This document shows positions 36,796-46,782 of a stretch of DNA of 64,000 bases, in pieces. Source of the DNA: Cellvibrionaceae bacterium. GTDB taxonomy: Bacteria; Pseudomonadota; Gammaproteobacteria; Pseudomonadales; Cellvibrionaceae. The stretch covers positions 434,001 to 498,000 of the forward strand of contig JAGKWQ010000001.1 of the NCBI GenBank assembly GCA_021151825.1. Reading direction: 5' to 3'. The translations under genes were made by a program, and so were the position numbers. Each line of letters starts with the position of its first letter. Position 1 is the first letter of the stretch. Below the pieces are notes generated by a model. It was not told where the DNA came from and searched no databases. It saw nothing but the letters and a program-made list of their open reading frames with translations.

Positions 36796-36870
36796 AGGGG
36801 CAACGTGATACTCCAGCGATACAGGAAAGACACATCCCCGGATTACTATTCACAGCTGCCCCAAGCAAGG
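36796..36870 (-). terminator. possible long-loop terminator after GH97
   Basis: GGGGCA and TGCCCC are about 60 nt apart; on the minus strand the second arm runs straight into a T tract (TTTTTTATTTTC). The long loop makes this less typical. Confidence 0.4.
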
Positions 36871-36902
36871 GAGAGACTCAGGTTAACGACAGATAAAACA
36901 CA

Positions 36903-38924
36903 CTATTTGGCGATTAAACTAATGGCAGCGCCACCTCCGGGAGCTAATTGCAATGAAACCTCATCGCCATGGGCAACATCCAATTCCCTGATTTCATAAC
37001 TTCCCGGATTCTTTGCGTAATGCGCGTTTTTTCCATCCTGATAAATACGTGCGGTATATTTTTTACCGGCATCCAGGAAATCCAGTTTTAATGTCAGATT
37101 GCGCGCTTTTTCGTTGGTTAATGCACCGATAAACCAGTTGTCGCTGGCGCGCGCTTTACGGGCGATAGCAACATATTCACCAATTTCACCACCGAGGGGT
37201 TTGGTAGTTTGCCAATCGACGGCGACATCTTTAATAAATTGAAATGCATCGGGATGCTGCTCATAGTGTTCAGGCAAATCCGATGCCATTTGCACCGGAG
37301 AATAAATCACAACGTACAACGCCAATTGTTTTGCCAACGTGGTATTCACCTGGTTTTTTGGGCGCGATGGCAGCGTCAACTCAAATGCACCGGGCGTAAA
37401 ATCCATCGGGCCGGATAGCATACGCGTGAATGGAATAATCGCCGTGTGATTCGGTGGATTGCCGCCGTCCGCAGACCATGCGTCATATTCTTGCCCGCGC
37501 GCTACTTCGCGCGAAATAATATTGGGATAGGTTCTACGCTCGCCAGTATCTTTCACTGTTTCGTGCGCAACGACAGCAATTTTATGTTGTGCAGCAATAT
37601 CGATAACACGTTGCGCATGATTCACATAAAACTGGCCGTGATGATACAAACCATTCACCAATTCTTCGCCGGTTTCCACATAACCGGTTTTTACCGCTTT
37701 CATGCCGTAACGCTGCAAGAAATCAAAGGCGTCATCCAATTGGCTTTCATAATTTTCAATCGCCGCACCGGTTTCGTGATGGCCAATAATATAAACGCCC
37801 TTTTGTTTGGCGTAGCGGCTGAGTTCTTCTACATCAAAATCTGGCGTGGGCGTGTAAAAATTAAAGGCATTGCCGCCTCCTGGCAACCACCATTCACCAT
37901 CCCAACCTTTATTCCAGCCTTCAACCAACACCCCGGCGAAACCGTGTTTTGCAGCAAAGTCGATATATTTTTTGGTGTTCGCAGTTGTTGCTCCGTGGGT
38001 TGGTCCGGATTTCCAACTGGTTTTTTCCAAATGCAATTCCCACCAGATGCCCACATATTTTGCTGGCTTGATCCAGGATACATCGCCCAGTTTATTAGGC
38101 TCGTTTAAATTCAACGTGAGGTAATTGGTAATTAAATCTGCAGCGGAATCTTCAATCTGCAGCGTGCGCCAGGGAGTCACAGCAGGCGCCTGGATTTTTA
38201 CCGCAGTTGGCATATTTTTGGAAATAGGTACCAGGGTTGCACTGATTTTTCCACCCGCCGCTCCCGTCACATTCATCGTGGAATAATTGTGCAGTGCCGC
38301 TTCGTGCAGTGCGATAAAAGTTCCATCGGTTGTTTTCATGGTTACCGGTGTATGCACCAATCCCATTTTGCTCACGGGGGATTGTTGGTACAGATATTCA
38401 TATTGGTTTCCCGCCTGCCCCGGCGTCCACCAGGCAGTGTAGTCGGCAGCCATATTAAACTCGGTCAGTTCGCGCACAATTTCAATCGAAGATAACGTGG
38501 ATTGCTGCGGAAATTCATAACGGAAACCAATACCGTCATCATACACACGGAACACCACATCCAACTTACGTTGCGAGCCACTGGTTTCACGCAGCGCAAG
38601 ATGCAGCTGGTTATAGTGGTTACGAATAAATTGTTCTTCACCCCAGGGTTGCTCCCAGGTTTGGTCCAACTTACTGGTTTTTGCAGATACTAATTTAAAA
38701 CCACCCGATAACGCTGGTTGATTTTTCAATTCGAATCCCAACCGCGAATTCATCACCAGGTCTTTGCCCTTGTAAAAAATTTTATAACTGGGCTCACCGG
38801 CAGGTGATAGATAAATATTTACACCCACGGTGTTAGCAGGCGATGAAAGACTGGCAACCGGTGTCTGGGCAATTGCCGAGGTAGAGATCCAGGAGGCGAT
38901 AAGAACCATAAGTATTTTTTTCAT
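36903..38924 (-). CDS. GH97 glycosidase, inverting alpha-glucosidase type
   Basis: 673 residues with a signal peptide (cleavage after AIA). The family has an N-terminal beta-sandwich, a TIM barrel (about 270-560) and a C-terminal beta domain. The catalytic region reads VKTGYVETGEEL, VVAHETVKDTGERRTYPN, REVARGQEYDAW, with glutamates at the positions used by the inverting SusB enzyme of Bacteroides. The retaining alpha-galactosidase group has an aspartate nucleophile where this protein has TGY. It therefore probably releases glucose from alpha-gluco-oligosaccharides in the periplasm. It is divergent from the GH87 genes, sharing a regulatory region with them. Confidence 0.87.
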   Translation of the reverse strand: MKKILMVLIASWISTSAIAQTPVASLSSPANTVGVNIYLSPAGEPSYKIFYKGKDLVMNSRLGFELKNQPALSGGFKLVSAKTSKLDQTWEQPWGEEQFIRNHYNQLHLALRETSGSQRKLDVVFRVYDDGIGFRYEFPQQSTLSSIEIVRELTEFNMAADYTAWWTPGQAGNQYEYLYQQSPVSKMGLVHTPVTMKTTDGTFIALHEAALHNYSTMNVTGAAGGKISATLVPISKNMPTAVKIQAPAVTPWRTLQIEDSAADLITNYLTLNLNEPNKLGDVSWIKPAKYVGIWWELHLEKTSWKSGPTHGATTANTKKYIDFAAKHGFAGVLVEGWNKGWDGEWWLPGGGNAFNFYTPTPDFDVEELSRYAKQKGVYIIGHHETGAAIENYESQLDDAFDFLQRYGMKAVKTGYVETGEELVNGLYHHGQFYVNHAQRVIDIAAQHKIAVVAHETVKDTGERRTYPNIISREVARGQEYDAWSADGGNPPNHTAIIPFTRMLSGPMDFTPGAFELTLPSRPKNQVNTTLAKQLALYVVIYSPVQMASDLPEHYEQHPDAFQFIKDVAVDWQTTKPLGGEIGEYVAIARKARASDNWFIGALTNEKARNLTLKLDFLDAGKKYTARIYQDGKNAHYAKNPGSYEIRELDVAHGDEVSLQLAPGGGAAISLIAK

Positions 38925-39110
38925 TTTTTTAATCTTGGTGATTGAACGTTGTTAGGTTGCGCATTATTAGATTGAACATAGCCAATGGGTTTCTTGATGG
39001 GTAACAGGCACCCGAAACACTTGTAACTCCTACACGTTTATTCTGTAGTTAAACCAATTTAATAGCAGGAGTTATCCTCTGTCTAGCGCCAAAACCTTGT
39101 TTTTTAAAAA

Positions 39111-39142
39111 GAAATCGTTTTCAAATTTCTGAAAACGATTTC
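39111..39142. promoter_or_regulatory. LacI-type operator pair A
   Basis: GAAATCGTTTTC (39111-39122) and GAAAACGATTTC (39131-39142) are 20 bp apart centre to centre. Each is a 12-bp palindrome around a central CG, and they are reverse complements of each other. Confidence 0.75.
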
Positions 39143-39230
39143 AAAAAAATCCCTTGAAAACCACCCATGCAGGTGCTTTCAAAATGCTTTGAAACCGCAA
39201 TAGTGAACCTCATCGACAATTTAAAAAATT

Positions 39231-39262
39231 GGTAACGTTTTCAAAAAAAAGAAATCGATTTC
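39231..39262. promoter_or_regulatory. LacI-type operator pair B
   Basis: GGTAACGTTTTC (39231-39242, left half degenerate) and GAAATCGATTTC (39251-39262, perfect palindrome) are again 20 bp apart. Confidence 0.7.
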
Positions 39263-39576
39263 AGATTTTTTTGTGTACTTTTTCATCTAGACACAAACCT
39301 TTTTCTGTCATTAAGATAATTTTGAAAAGGTCATAACACCGTTTTTATTAACGGCTATTTCCTGAAAAATAATAATTATTTTCATACAAAAATAATGCTT
39401 TCGCTTCACTGCTATTTTTTTGGCATCTAAACATAGATATCGATTTTTATAATAAAAATTTTTGATCCGTTAGTTTTAATTAAAAGCGTTTTGATTCGCT
39501 GTAGCCCCATCATTAGTGCCGCAGCTCATACGCAACAGCCATATGAAAGAATTTAATAACAATGAGGAAATCCACT

Positions 39577-42500
39577 ATGAAAACTGTCAAATCAACCGGG
39601 CTACCCAGCCTGTTTAAAGCCGGGCCGTCAAAAAAGGGGCTGTTAAAACAAGGTATGCTCATTAGCATGATTAGCCTGCCCTGTTTTTTCGCCAGCAGCG
39701 TACATGCACAAACCAATCTCGCGACAGGTAAAACCATTACCGCATCCACCACTGTCTCCGGTTTTCCCGGTAGCAATTCGGTGGATGGAAACCAGGGTAC
39801 GTATTGGGAAAGCCAGAACAATGCATTTCCACAATCACTCACGGTGGATTTGGGTAGCGCCTATAACGTGAATCGTGTGGTACTGAAATTGCCGAACAAC
39901 TGGGGCAGCCGCACACAAAATATTTCTGTTGCCGGTAGTGTAAATGGATCAACTTATTCAACACTGGTAAATGCTGCAGGTTATACATTTAATCCAGCCA
40001 GCAGCAACAATGTCACCATCAATGTGCCAAACAGTAGTACGCGTTATTTGCGTTTGAATGTCACCGGCAATACCGGCTGGCCCGCCGCACAACTTTCTGA
40101 AGTAGAGGTCTATGGTGATAACCAGGCGCCTGCGCGCGATGCTTTTGCACAATTAAAAGCAACGTCCTACAACAGCATGAATGGAATTCAAACCGAAGCG
40201 ACTATCGACACCGGTGGTGGCAATAATATTGGCTGGATTGAAGACGGCGACTGGATTGCATTTAGCAATGTGAATTTTGGCAGCGGCGCCAATAAAGTGA
40301 ATGCACGTGTTGCCAGCAATACTGCCGGTGGCACGATTGAATTGCGCCTGGGCAGTACCAGTGGTTCATTGATTGGTACCATTCCTGTAACCAGCACCGG
40401 TGGCTGGCAAAACTGGGTAACCAAAACCGCAAATGTTTCCGTAAATGGCACACACGATTTGTATCTGGTATTTAAAGGTTCTGCTGCCGGTGGTTTATTT
40501 AATGTGAACTGGCTGCAATTCAGTAACGATAACAATCCCGGTTTACCGGCAACACCGCAAAATCTTTCATCGCCTGGAAAAACTGCATCGAGTATTTCAT
40601 TGTCATGGACTGCAGCCACCGGTGCGGACGGTTATGAAATTTTACGCAATGGCAATTTGTTAACGACGACCACCGGAACCACATTTACGGATAATGGTTT
40701 ATCAGCCAGCACAACTTACGCGTACAGCGTGCGTGCATTTAATGCCGCCGGCAGTTCCAGTGCGAGCAACAGTGTGAGTGTTACCACTGATGCGGGTAAT
40801 CAAAATCCGCAAGTGGTAAAAGTATCCGGAGGCAAACCAGTCACCGCCAGCACAGCAATGGGGTTTTTACCTGCAACCAACACCGTCGATAATAATGCAG
40901 CGACTTATTGGGAAAGTAATAGCAACGCATTTCCACAAACATTGACGATTGATTTGGGCAGCATCCATCGCGTCAGCCGTGTGGTATTGAAATTACCAAA
41001 CGATGCAGCATGGGCAACTCGCACGCAAAATTTATCGGTATTGGGCAGCAGCAACGGCACTGCATTTAATACGCTGGTCAATGCCGCGGGTTATGTATTT
41101 AATCCGGCATCGGCAAATACCGTCACCATTAATTTTGCAGAAACCGCCACACGTTTTGTGCGCTTGAATATCACCGGCAATACCGGTTGGACAGCCGCGC
41201 AATTATCAGAATTTGAAGTGCATGGTTATCCAGACCCAGTACCGCCTGCAACGCCGCAAAATTTACGTAGTACTGGCACATCGGCATCATCGGTTTTCCT
41301 TGCCTGGAATGCCGCGGAAGGTGCAACCGGTTATCGCATTTTGCGCGGCAATACCGTTGTAGGAAATGCAGCTACTACTACTTTTGAAGATACCGGTTTA
41401 ACGCCTGTTACCAATTACAGCTACAAAGTGATTGCGTACAACCAATACGGAGATTCAATCGCGAGCAACCAAATTTCTGCAACCACAACCGAAGAAGGCA
41501 ATGGCGGTGGCGATGATGATTGGGAACCAAACGGTACTCATGGTGCGCAAGTTCCTTACAAACGTTACGACACAGAACAAGCAACTTACGGTGGCGGTGC
41601 GCAATTAAAAACTGCACCGACTTTCTTGCAATCATTAACGGCATCCGAAGCATCGGGCCAGGCGTATATCGCATTGCCAACTAATGGTTCCTATGCGCAA
41701 TGGACCATCAAACCTAATGAAGGCGGCGCCGGTGTAACTATGCGTTTCACTATGCCGGATTCTGCCAATGGTATGGGTTTAACCGGTGCATTGGATGTAT
41801 TTGTAAATGGTGTGCGTGCGCAAACTGTGCCGCTGACTTCTTACTACAACTACCAATATTTTAATCCTGGCGGTGGTCACCCTTCCGATACTTCTGCGGG
41901 CGGCAGCCCATTATTCCGCTTCGATGAAGTGCATTGGAAATTAAGCACACCATTGCAACCCGGCGATGTTATTCGCATCGTAAAAGCCAATGGCGATAAC
42001 CTAGAATACGGTGTGGATTTCCTTGAAATCGAACCGGTTCCCGCTGCACTCGCACGTCCTGGCAATTCTGTTTCTGTCACTGATTTTGGTGCGATTGCGA
42101 ACGATGGCAATGATGACCTTGCTGCATTCAACGCAGCAGTCACCGCAGCAGTCGCTAACAACCAGACACTTTATATCCCTGCCGGCACATTTAACTTGAG
42201 CAGCATGTGGGTGATCGGTTCTGTGGCCAACAAAATTAATAACATCACCATTCGCGGTGCGGGTATGTGGCATACCAATATCCAGTTCACCAATCCGAAT
42301 GTTGCAGGTGGAGGCATTTCATTCCGTGTTGCCGGCCAACTGGATTTCAGTCACGTGTATATGAATTCCATGTTGCGTTCGCGTTATTCCGAAGGTGCAA
42401 TCTACAAAGCATTTATGGATAACTTTGGTAAAAATTCCAAAGTGCATAATGTGTGGGTAGAACATTTTGAATGCGGATTCTGGGTAGGTGATTATGCGCA

Positions 42501-43251
42501 TACGCCAGCAATTATTGCCGACGGTTTAATTATCGAACACAGCCGCATTCGCAACAATTTGGCGGACGGCGTTAACTTCGCGCAAGGCACCAGCAATTCC
42601 ACGGTGCGCAACAGCAGCATTCGCAATAACGGTGATGATGGTCTCGCAGTTTGGACCAGCAATGTCAATGCAGCGCCCGCTGGCATAAATAATGTATTCA
42701 CTTACAACACCATTGAATTTAACTGGCGCGCGGCAGGTATCGCATTCTTTGGCGGTAGCGGCCACAAAGCCTCGTACAATTTAATTGTCGATGGTGTCGG
42801 CAGTTCCGGTTTCCGGATGAACACGGTATTCCCCGGTTATCATTTCCAGAACAACACCGGTATTGAATTTTCCAACAGCACTATCATTCGCAGCGGCACC
42901 AGTCTGGATACCTGGGGCGGTGAGCGCGGCGCAATTGATTTGGAAGCATCGAGCGATCCCATTCGCAACGTCACTATTTCCAATATCGATATTTTTGATA
43001 CCCAGCGCAGCGCCATCCAGATGGGTTACAGCGGCGGCTTCCAAAATGTGGTGTTCAACAACATCAAAATTAACGGCACCGGTAAAGATGGTGTAACTAC
43101 GTCGCGCTTCGCCGGACCGCATTTGGGGGCAGCGATTTACACCTACACCAATAACGGCACTGCGACCTTTAATGGTTTAACTACCAGCAATGTTGCAAAC
43201 CCTAACACCAATTTTATCCAACAAGGATTTAATTTAATTATCAACAATTAA
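39577..43251 (+). CDS. GH87-type mycodextranase/alpha-1,3-glucanase with discoidin, CBM6 and FN3 modules
   Basis: 1224 residues from the ATG at 39577, seven bases after GAGGAAA; an ATG five codons earlier lacks a site. Signal peptide to VHA (residue 44). Modules in order: discoidin-type domain (about 45-185), CBM6-like domain (about 190-325), FN3 (330-410), a second discoidin domain (415-550), FN3 (555-640), then the catalytic part. The latter begins with a beta-sandwich (NGSYAQWTIK..RFTMPDSANG, about 670-830) and ends in a right-handed beta-helix with RNNLADGVNFAQG and NNGDDGLAVW, the aspartate-rich motifs of GH87. The module order resembles Paenibacillus alpha-1,3-glucanases. It should cut alpha-1,3-glucan or nigeran outside the cell. 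Substrate is inferred from family memory, without a search. Confidence 0.75.
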   Translation: MKTVKSTGLPSLFKAGPSKKGLLKQGMLISMISLPCFFASSVHAQTNLATGKTITASTTVSGFPGSNSVDGNQGTYWESQNNAFPQSLTVDLGSAYNVNRVVLKLPNNWGSRTQNISVAGSVNGSTYSTLVNAAGYTFNPASSNNVTINVPNSSTRYLRLNVTGNTGWPAAQLSEVEVYGDNQAPARDAFAQLKATSYNSMNGIQTEATIDTGGGNNIGWIEDGDWIAFSNVNFGSGANKVNARVASNTAGGTIELRLGSTSGSLIGTIPVTSTGGWQNWVTKTANVSVNGTHDLYLVFKGSAAGGLFNVNWLQFSNDNNPGLPATPQNLSSPGKTASSISLSWTAATGADGYEILRNGNLLTTTTGTTFTDNGLSASTTYAYSVRAFNAAGSSSASNSVSVTTDAGNQNPQVVKVSGGKPVTASTAMGFLPATNTVDNNAATYWESNSNAFPQTLTIDLGSIHRVSRVVLKLPNDAAWATRTQNLSVLGSSNGTAFNTLVNAAGYVFNPASANTVTINFAETATRFVRLNITGNTGWTAAQLSEFEVHGYPDPVPPATPQNLRSTGTSASSVFLAWNAAEGATGYRILRGNTVVGNAATTTFEDTGLTPVTNYSYKVIAYNQYGDSIASNQISATTTEEGNGGGDDDWEPNGTHGAQVPYKRYDTEQATYGGGAQLKTAPTFLQSLTASEASGQAYIALPTNGSYAQWTIKPNEGGAGVTMRFTMPDSANGMGLTGALDVFVNGVRAQTVPLTSYYNYQYFNPGGGHPSDTSAGGSPLFRFDEVHWKLSTPLQPGDVIRIVKANGDNLEYGVDFLEIEPVPAALARPGNSVSVTDFGAIANDGNDDLAAFNAAVTAAVANNQTLYIPAGTFNLSSMWVIGSVANKINNITIRGAGMWHTNIQFTNPNVAGGGISFRVAGQLDFSHVYMNSMLRSRYSEGAIYKAFMDNFGKNSKVHNVWVEHFECGFWVGDYAHTPAIIADGLIIEHSRIRNNLADGVNFAQGTSNSTVRNSSIRNNGDDGLAVWTSNVNAAPAGINNVFTYNTIEFNWRAAGIAFFGGSGHKASYNLIVDGVGSSGFRMNTVFPGYHFQNNTGIEFSNSTIIRSGTSLDTWGGERGAIDLEASSDPIRNVTISNIDIFDTQRSAIQMGYSGGFQNVVFNNIKINGTGKDGVTTSRFAGPHLGAAIYTYTNNGTATFNGLTTSNVANPNTNFIQQGFNLIINN

Positions 43252-43267
43252 TTCCAGATGATTTAAC

Positions 43268-43294
43268 AGAGGAACCTTCGGGTTCCTCTTTTTG
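43268..43294 (+). terminator. terminator between the two GH87 genes
   Basis: AGAGGAACC, loop TTCG, GGTTCCTCT and a T tract. With this and a 145-bp gap, the second GH87 gene probably has its own promoter or depends on partial read-through. Confidence 0.9.
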
Positions 43295-43396
43295 TATCAG
43301 AACACCAACGTTTTTCCACTCCATTAAGACACGCGATTTCTATAACAATAATTCGTCAATCAACCCACATGCTCGCAAGAGTAAGGAAAATCTATT

Positions 43397-46300
43397 ATGA
43401 AAATGAATGAATCCATCAGTTTGTTAAAACAGGGAGTGGCGATCAGCATTATCAGCCTGCCCTGTTTACTTGCTACCAACGTACACGCACAAACCAATCT
43501 CGCACTGGGGAAATTTGTCACAGCGAGCAGCGTTGTCGATGTTTATAACGCTGGCAATACCAACGATAACAACCAGGCCAGTTATTGGGAAAGCCAAAAC
43601 AATGTATTCCCGCAATCGTTAACGATAGATTTGGGTAGTACACAAAATGTAAATCGCCTGGTATTAAAGCTGCCAACTAACTGGGGGACCCGCACACAAA
43701 ATATTTCTGTTGCAGGTAGTGTGAATGGTTCTACCTACTTCACTTTGGTGAACACTGCCGGTTACACATTCAATCCTGCCAGTAGCAATAGCGTCACCAT
43801 TAATTTACCCGCAAGCAACGCACGCTATATACGCTTGAATGTCACCGGCAATAATGGTTGGCCAGCTGCACAAATTTCCGAGCTGGAAGTGTACGGCGCT
43901 AATAACCCCGCGCTGCCTGCGGTGCCGCAAAACCTGTCATCCACCGGTAAAACCGCATCCAGTATTTCATTATCCTGGACAGCAGCTGCCGGGGCAGATG
44001 GTTATGAAATTTTGCGCAACGGTACTTTCCTTACCACTACCACCAGCACCATGTTTATTGATAACGGATTATCTTCCGGCACTGCATACAGTTACAGCGT
44101 GCGTGCCTTTAATGCCGCTGGCAGTTCCAGTGCGAGTAACAGCGTGAGTGTAACGACGGATGCCGGCAACCAGAATCCGCAAGTGATAAAAGTGTCGGCA
44201 GGAAAACCGGTTACGGCGAGCACGGCATTGAGTTTCTTACCTGCCACTAATACAGTCGATAATAATGCGGCAACGTATTGGGAGAGTAACAACAACGCAT
44301 TTCCACAAACGTTAACGATTGATTTGGGCAGCACCCATCGCGTCAGCCGTGTGGTATTGAAATTACCAAACGATGCAGCATGGGCAACTCGCACACAAAA
44401 TTTATCGGTACTGGGTAGCAGCAACGGCACGGCATTTAATACGTTGGTGAATACAGCGGGTTATGTATTTAATCCGTCATCGGCAAATACCGTGACAATT
44501 AATTTTGCAGAAACCGCGACACGTTTTGTGCGTTTGAATATTACCGGTAATACCGGTTGGACTGCTGCGCAATTATCAGAATTTGAAGTGCATGGTTATC
44601 CCGATCCGGTACCGCCAGCGACGCCACAAAACCTTGTGGTTGCCGGTGGAACTTCATCAACGCTGTATTTGAGTTGGAACGCAGCAGATCTCGCAACAGG
44701 TTACAAAGTGTTGCGTAACGATGTGGAAATTGCCGATGTCACCACCAACTCATACCAGGACACTGGTTTAACCGAAAGCACAAGCTACAACTATAAAGTG
44801 CGGGCCTATAACAGTTTTGGTAATTCACCATTAAGCACCAGCGTCACGGGTACAACACTCGCGAAAAACCAGGACCCGGGCCCTACCGATAAACGCGGCG
44901 CAACCATGCCTTACACAATTTACCAGGCGGAAGACGGCGCAATTGGTGGCGGTGCGCAACGCGTTGGTCCCAATCGTATTGTGGGTGATATTGCCGGTGA
45001 AGCATCCGGTCGTCGTGCAGTGACATTAAACAGCAACGGCAGTTACGTGGAATTCACCACCAAAGAAACCACCAATACTTTGGTTACGCGCTTTTCAATT
45101 CCTGATTCACCCGGCGGCGATGGAATTACCGCAACGCTGAATATTTATGTTGATGGGCAATTTGAAAAAGCAATTACCTTAAATTCCAAACACGCGTGGA
45201 TGTACGGTTCGGAAACACAACCGGGTAACAGCCCGGGCGCTGGTCCGGCACGGCATATTTACGATGAAGCCAATGTGATGTTTGATCGCACTATTCCCAT
45301 CGGCAGTAAAATCCGTTTGCAAAAAGATGCGCAAAATACGTCGCAATATGCCATCGACTTTATCAGCCTTGAACAAGTAGCACCGGTTCCCAATCCAAAC
45401 CCCGGTGCATTTATTACGCCTACCGGTTTCACGCATCAGGCAGTACAAAATGCATTGGACCAGGCGCGCATGGGCACTGCACAAGGTGTTTATTTACCGG
45501 CAGGTGTTTATCAAACCGCGCAAAAATTCCAGGTCTACGGCAAAGCGATAAAAGTAGTTGGCGCCGGTCCCTGGTATACGCGTTTTGAAACCCCCACCAA
45601 TCAAACCAATACCGATGCAGGTTTCTCTGTTAACAGCACCGCGAATGGTTCTTCATTTGCGAACTTTGCATTTTTCGGCAACTACACCAGCCGCATTGAT
45701 GGCCCCGGAAAAGTATTTGACCTTAACGGCGTGTCCAATGTCACCATCGATAATATTTGGGCCGAGCATCAGGTGTGCATGTTATGGGGCGCAAGCGTTC
45801 ACAACATCACCATTAAAAATTCGCGCATGCGCAATTTATTTGCCGACGGTGTGAATTTTACCAACGGCAGCAGTGGCAACCATGTTGTTAACAATGAGGC
45901 GCGCACTACCGGTGATGATAGTTTTGCATTATTTGCAGCAACCGATAATGGCGGCGGTGTTGTACAAAATAATCTGTTTGAAAATTTAACCGCGATGACG
46001 CCATGGCGTGCAGCGGGCCTGGCTGCTTACGGTGGGCAGGGCAATACGTTTAAAAATATTCACGTGGAAGATGCATTAGTTTATTCCGGTGTAACCATCA
46101 GCTCGCTGGATTTCGGTTATCCATTTACCGGTTTCCAATCCAACCCCACCACCAATTTTGAAGGCATTACCATTCTTCGCTCTGGGGGAACTTTCTGGAA
46201 CAACCAGGTGTTTCCGGCGTTGTGGATGTTCTCTGCTTCAAAAAGTTTCCAGGGCATTCGTATTCGCGATCTGGATATTATCGACCCGACTTTCCACGGC

Positions 46301-46564
46301 ATTATGTTCCAAACCAATTACGTGGGCGGACAACGGCAAAATATTTTCCAGGATACGATTTTCACTAACGTCACTATTTCCGGTGCCTTACCCCACCCCT
46401 CCTACCCCAACCGTTCCGGTTTTGGTATCTGGGCGAACCCTATGCCGGAAGCTGGCCAGGGCTGTGCTGCAGGGCAAGTTGAGTTTAATAATTTAACGCT
46501 AATCAATAATGCGGTGAACATTAAAAATGATTGCCCGGCAGATTTCAGCATTACAGTACGTTAA
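43397..46564 (+). CDS. GH87-type mycodextranase/alpha-1,3-glucanase, paralogue lacking CBM6
   Basis: 1055 residues with a signal peptide to VHA (residue 31) and the site TAAGGAAAA before the ATG. Modules: discoidin domain, FN3 (about 170-260), second discoidin domain (265-400), FN3 (405-490), then a GH87 catalytic region with NGSYVEF, RFSIPDSPGGDGIT, ARHIYDEANVMF, and the helix motifs RNLFADGVNFTNG and RTTGDDSFALF. The binding modules are nearly identical in DNA to those of the upstream paralogue, but the CBM6 module is missing and the catalytic parts are much more different. The pair may divide endo and processive action, or alpha-1,3-glucan and nigeran; sequence alone does not tell. Confidence 0.76.
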   Translation: MKMNESISLLKQGVAISIISLPCLLATNVHAQTNLALGKFVTASSVVDVYNAGNTNDNNQASYWESQNNVFPQSLTIDLGSTQNVNRLVLKLPTNWGTRTQNISVAGSVNGSTYFTLVNTAGYTFNPASSNSVTINLPASNARYIRLNVTGNNGWPAAQISELEVYGANNPALPAVPQNLSSTGKTASSISLSWTAAAGADGYEILRNGTFLTTTTSTMFIDNGLSSGTAYSYSVRAFNAAGSSSASNSVSVTTDAGNQNPQVIKVSAGKPVTASTALSFLPATNTVDNNAATYWESNNNAFPQTLTIDLGSTHRVSRVVLKLPNDAAWATRTQNLSVLGSSNGTAFNTLVNTAGYVFNPSSANTVTINFAETATRFVRLNITGNTGWTAAQLSEFEVHGYPDPVPPATPQNLVVAGGTSSTLYLSWNAADLATGYKVLRNDVEIADVTTNSYQDTGLTESTSYNYKVRAYNSFGNSPLSTSVTGTTLAKNQDPGPTDKRGATMPYTIYQAEDGAIGGGAQRVGPNRIVGDIAGEASGRRAVTLNSNGSYVEFTTKETTNTLVTRFSIPDSPGGDGITATLNIYVDGQFEKAITLNSKHAWMYGSETQPGNSPGAGPARHIYDEANVMFDRTIPIGSKIRLQKDAQNTSQYAIDFISLEQVAPVPNPNPGAFITPTGFTHQAVQNALDQARMGTAQGVYLPAGVYQTAQKFQVYGKAIKVVGAGPWYTRFETPTNQTNTDAGFSVNSTANGSSFANFAFFGNYTSRIDGPGKVFDLNGVSNVTIDNIWAEHQVCMLWGASVHNITIKNSRMRNLFADGVNFTNGSSGNHVVNNEARTTGDDSFALFAATDNGGGVVQNNLFENLTAMTPWRAAGLAAYGGQGNTFKNIHVEDALVYSGVTISSLDFGYPFTGFQSNPTTNFEGITILRSGGTFWNNQVFPALWMFSASKSFQGIRIRDLDIIDPTFHGIMFQTNYVGGQRQNIFQDTIFTNVTISGALPHPSYPNRSGFGIWANPMPEAGQGCAAGQVEFNNLTLINNAVNIKNDCPADFSITVR

Positions 46565-46586
46565 TTTTATTTAGCAATACCACTAG

Positions 46587-46616
46587 AAGCCTGTCGGTAA
46601 CATGACAGGCTTTTTC
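46587..46616 (+). terminator. terminator after the second GH87 gene
   Basis: AAGCCTGTC and GACAGGCTT form a 9-bp stem with an 8-nt loop and a short T tract. Confidence 0.85.
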
Positions 46617-46634
46617 AATTATAGGCCCTTCAAT

Positions 46635-46756
46635 TACAAGGACATAATTGGCTGCTCCGCAGCCATGGTGTAACCATCCAAATTACTTGTAGGACCACGA
46701 CCAATTAATTATTGTGATGCGCAATCCCCAAGGCAAGCCTTGAGGTTTTTTAAAAA
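46635..46756 (+). ncRNA. candidate structured element: three-way junction plus terminator
   Basis: TACAAG (46635-46640) pairs with CTTGTA (46686-46691) and AATTGG with CCAAATT inside it. Within lie two perfect hairpins, GGCTGC-tcc-GCAGCC (46650-46664) and ATGGT-gta-ACCAT (46665-46677). A plus-strand terminator hairpin (CCAAGGC/GCCTTGAGG region, about 46728-46746) with a T run follows. It lies between convergent genes, beyond the GH87 terminator. It could be a small RNA, a processed 3' UTR or a palindromic repeat. Confidence 0.4.
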
Positions 46757-46782
46757 TAGATGATTATGTATTGCAGGAAAAA

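Larger units (their letters stand above)
38925..39576. promoter_or_regulatory. divergent regulatory region between GH97 and the first GH87 gene
   Basis: About 650 bp of AT-rich DNA. It carries two pairs of LacI-type operators (listed separately) in its middle and no open frame of note. Promoters for both directions should lie here. Confidence 0.6.
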
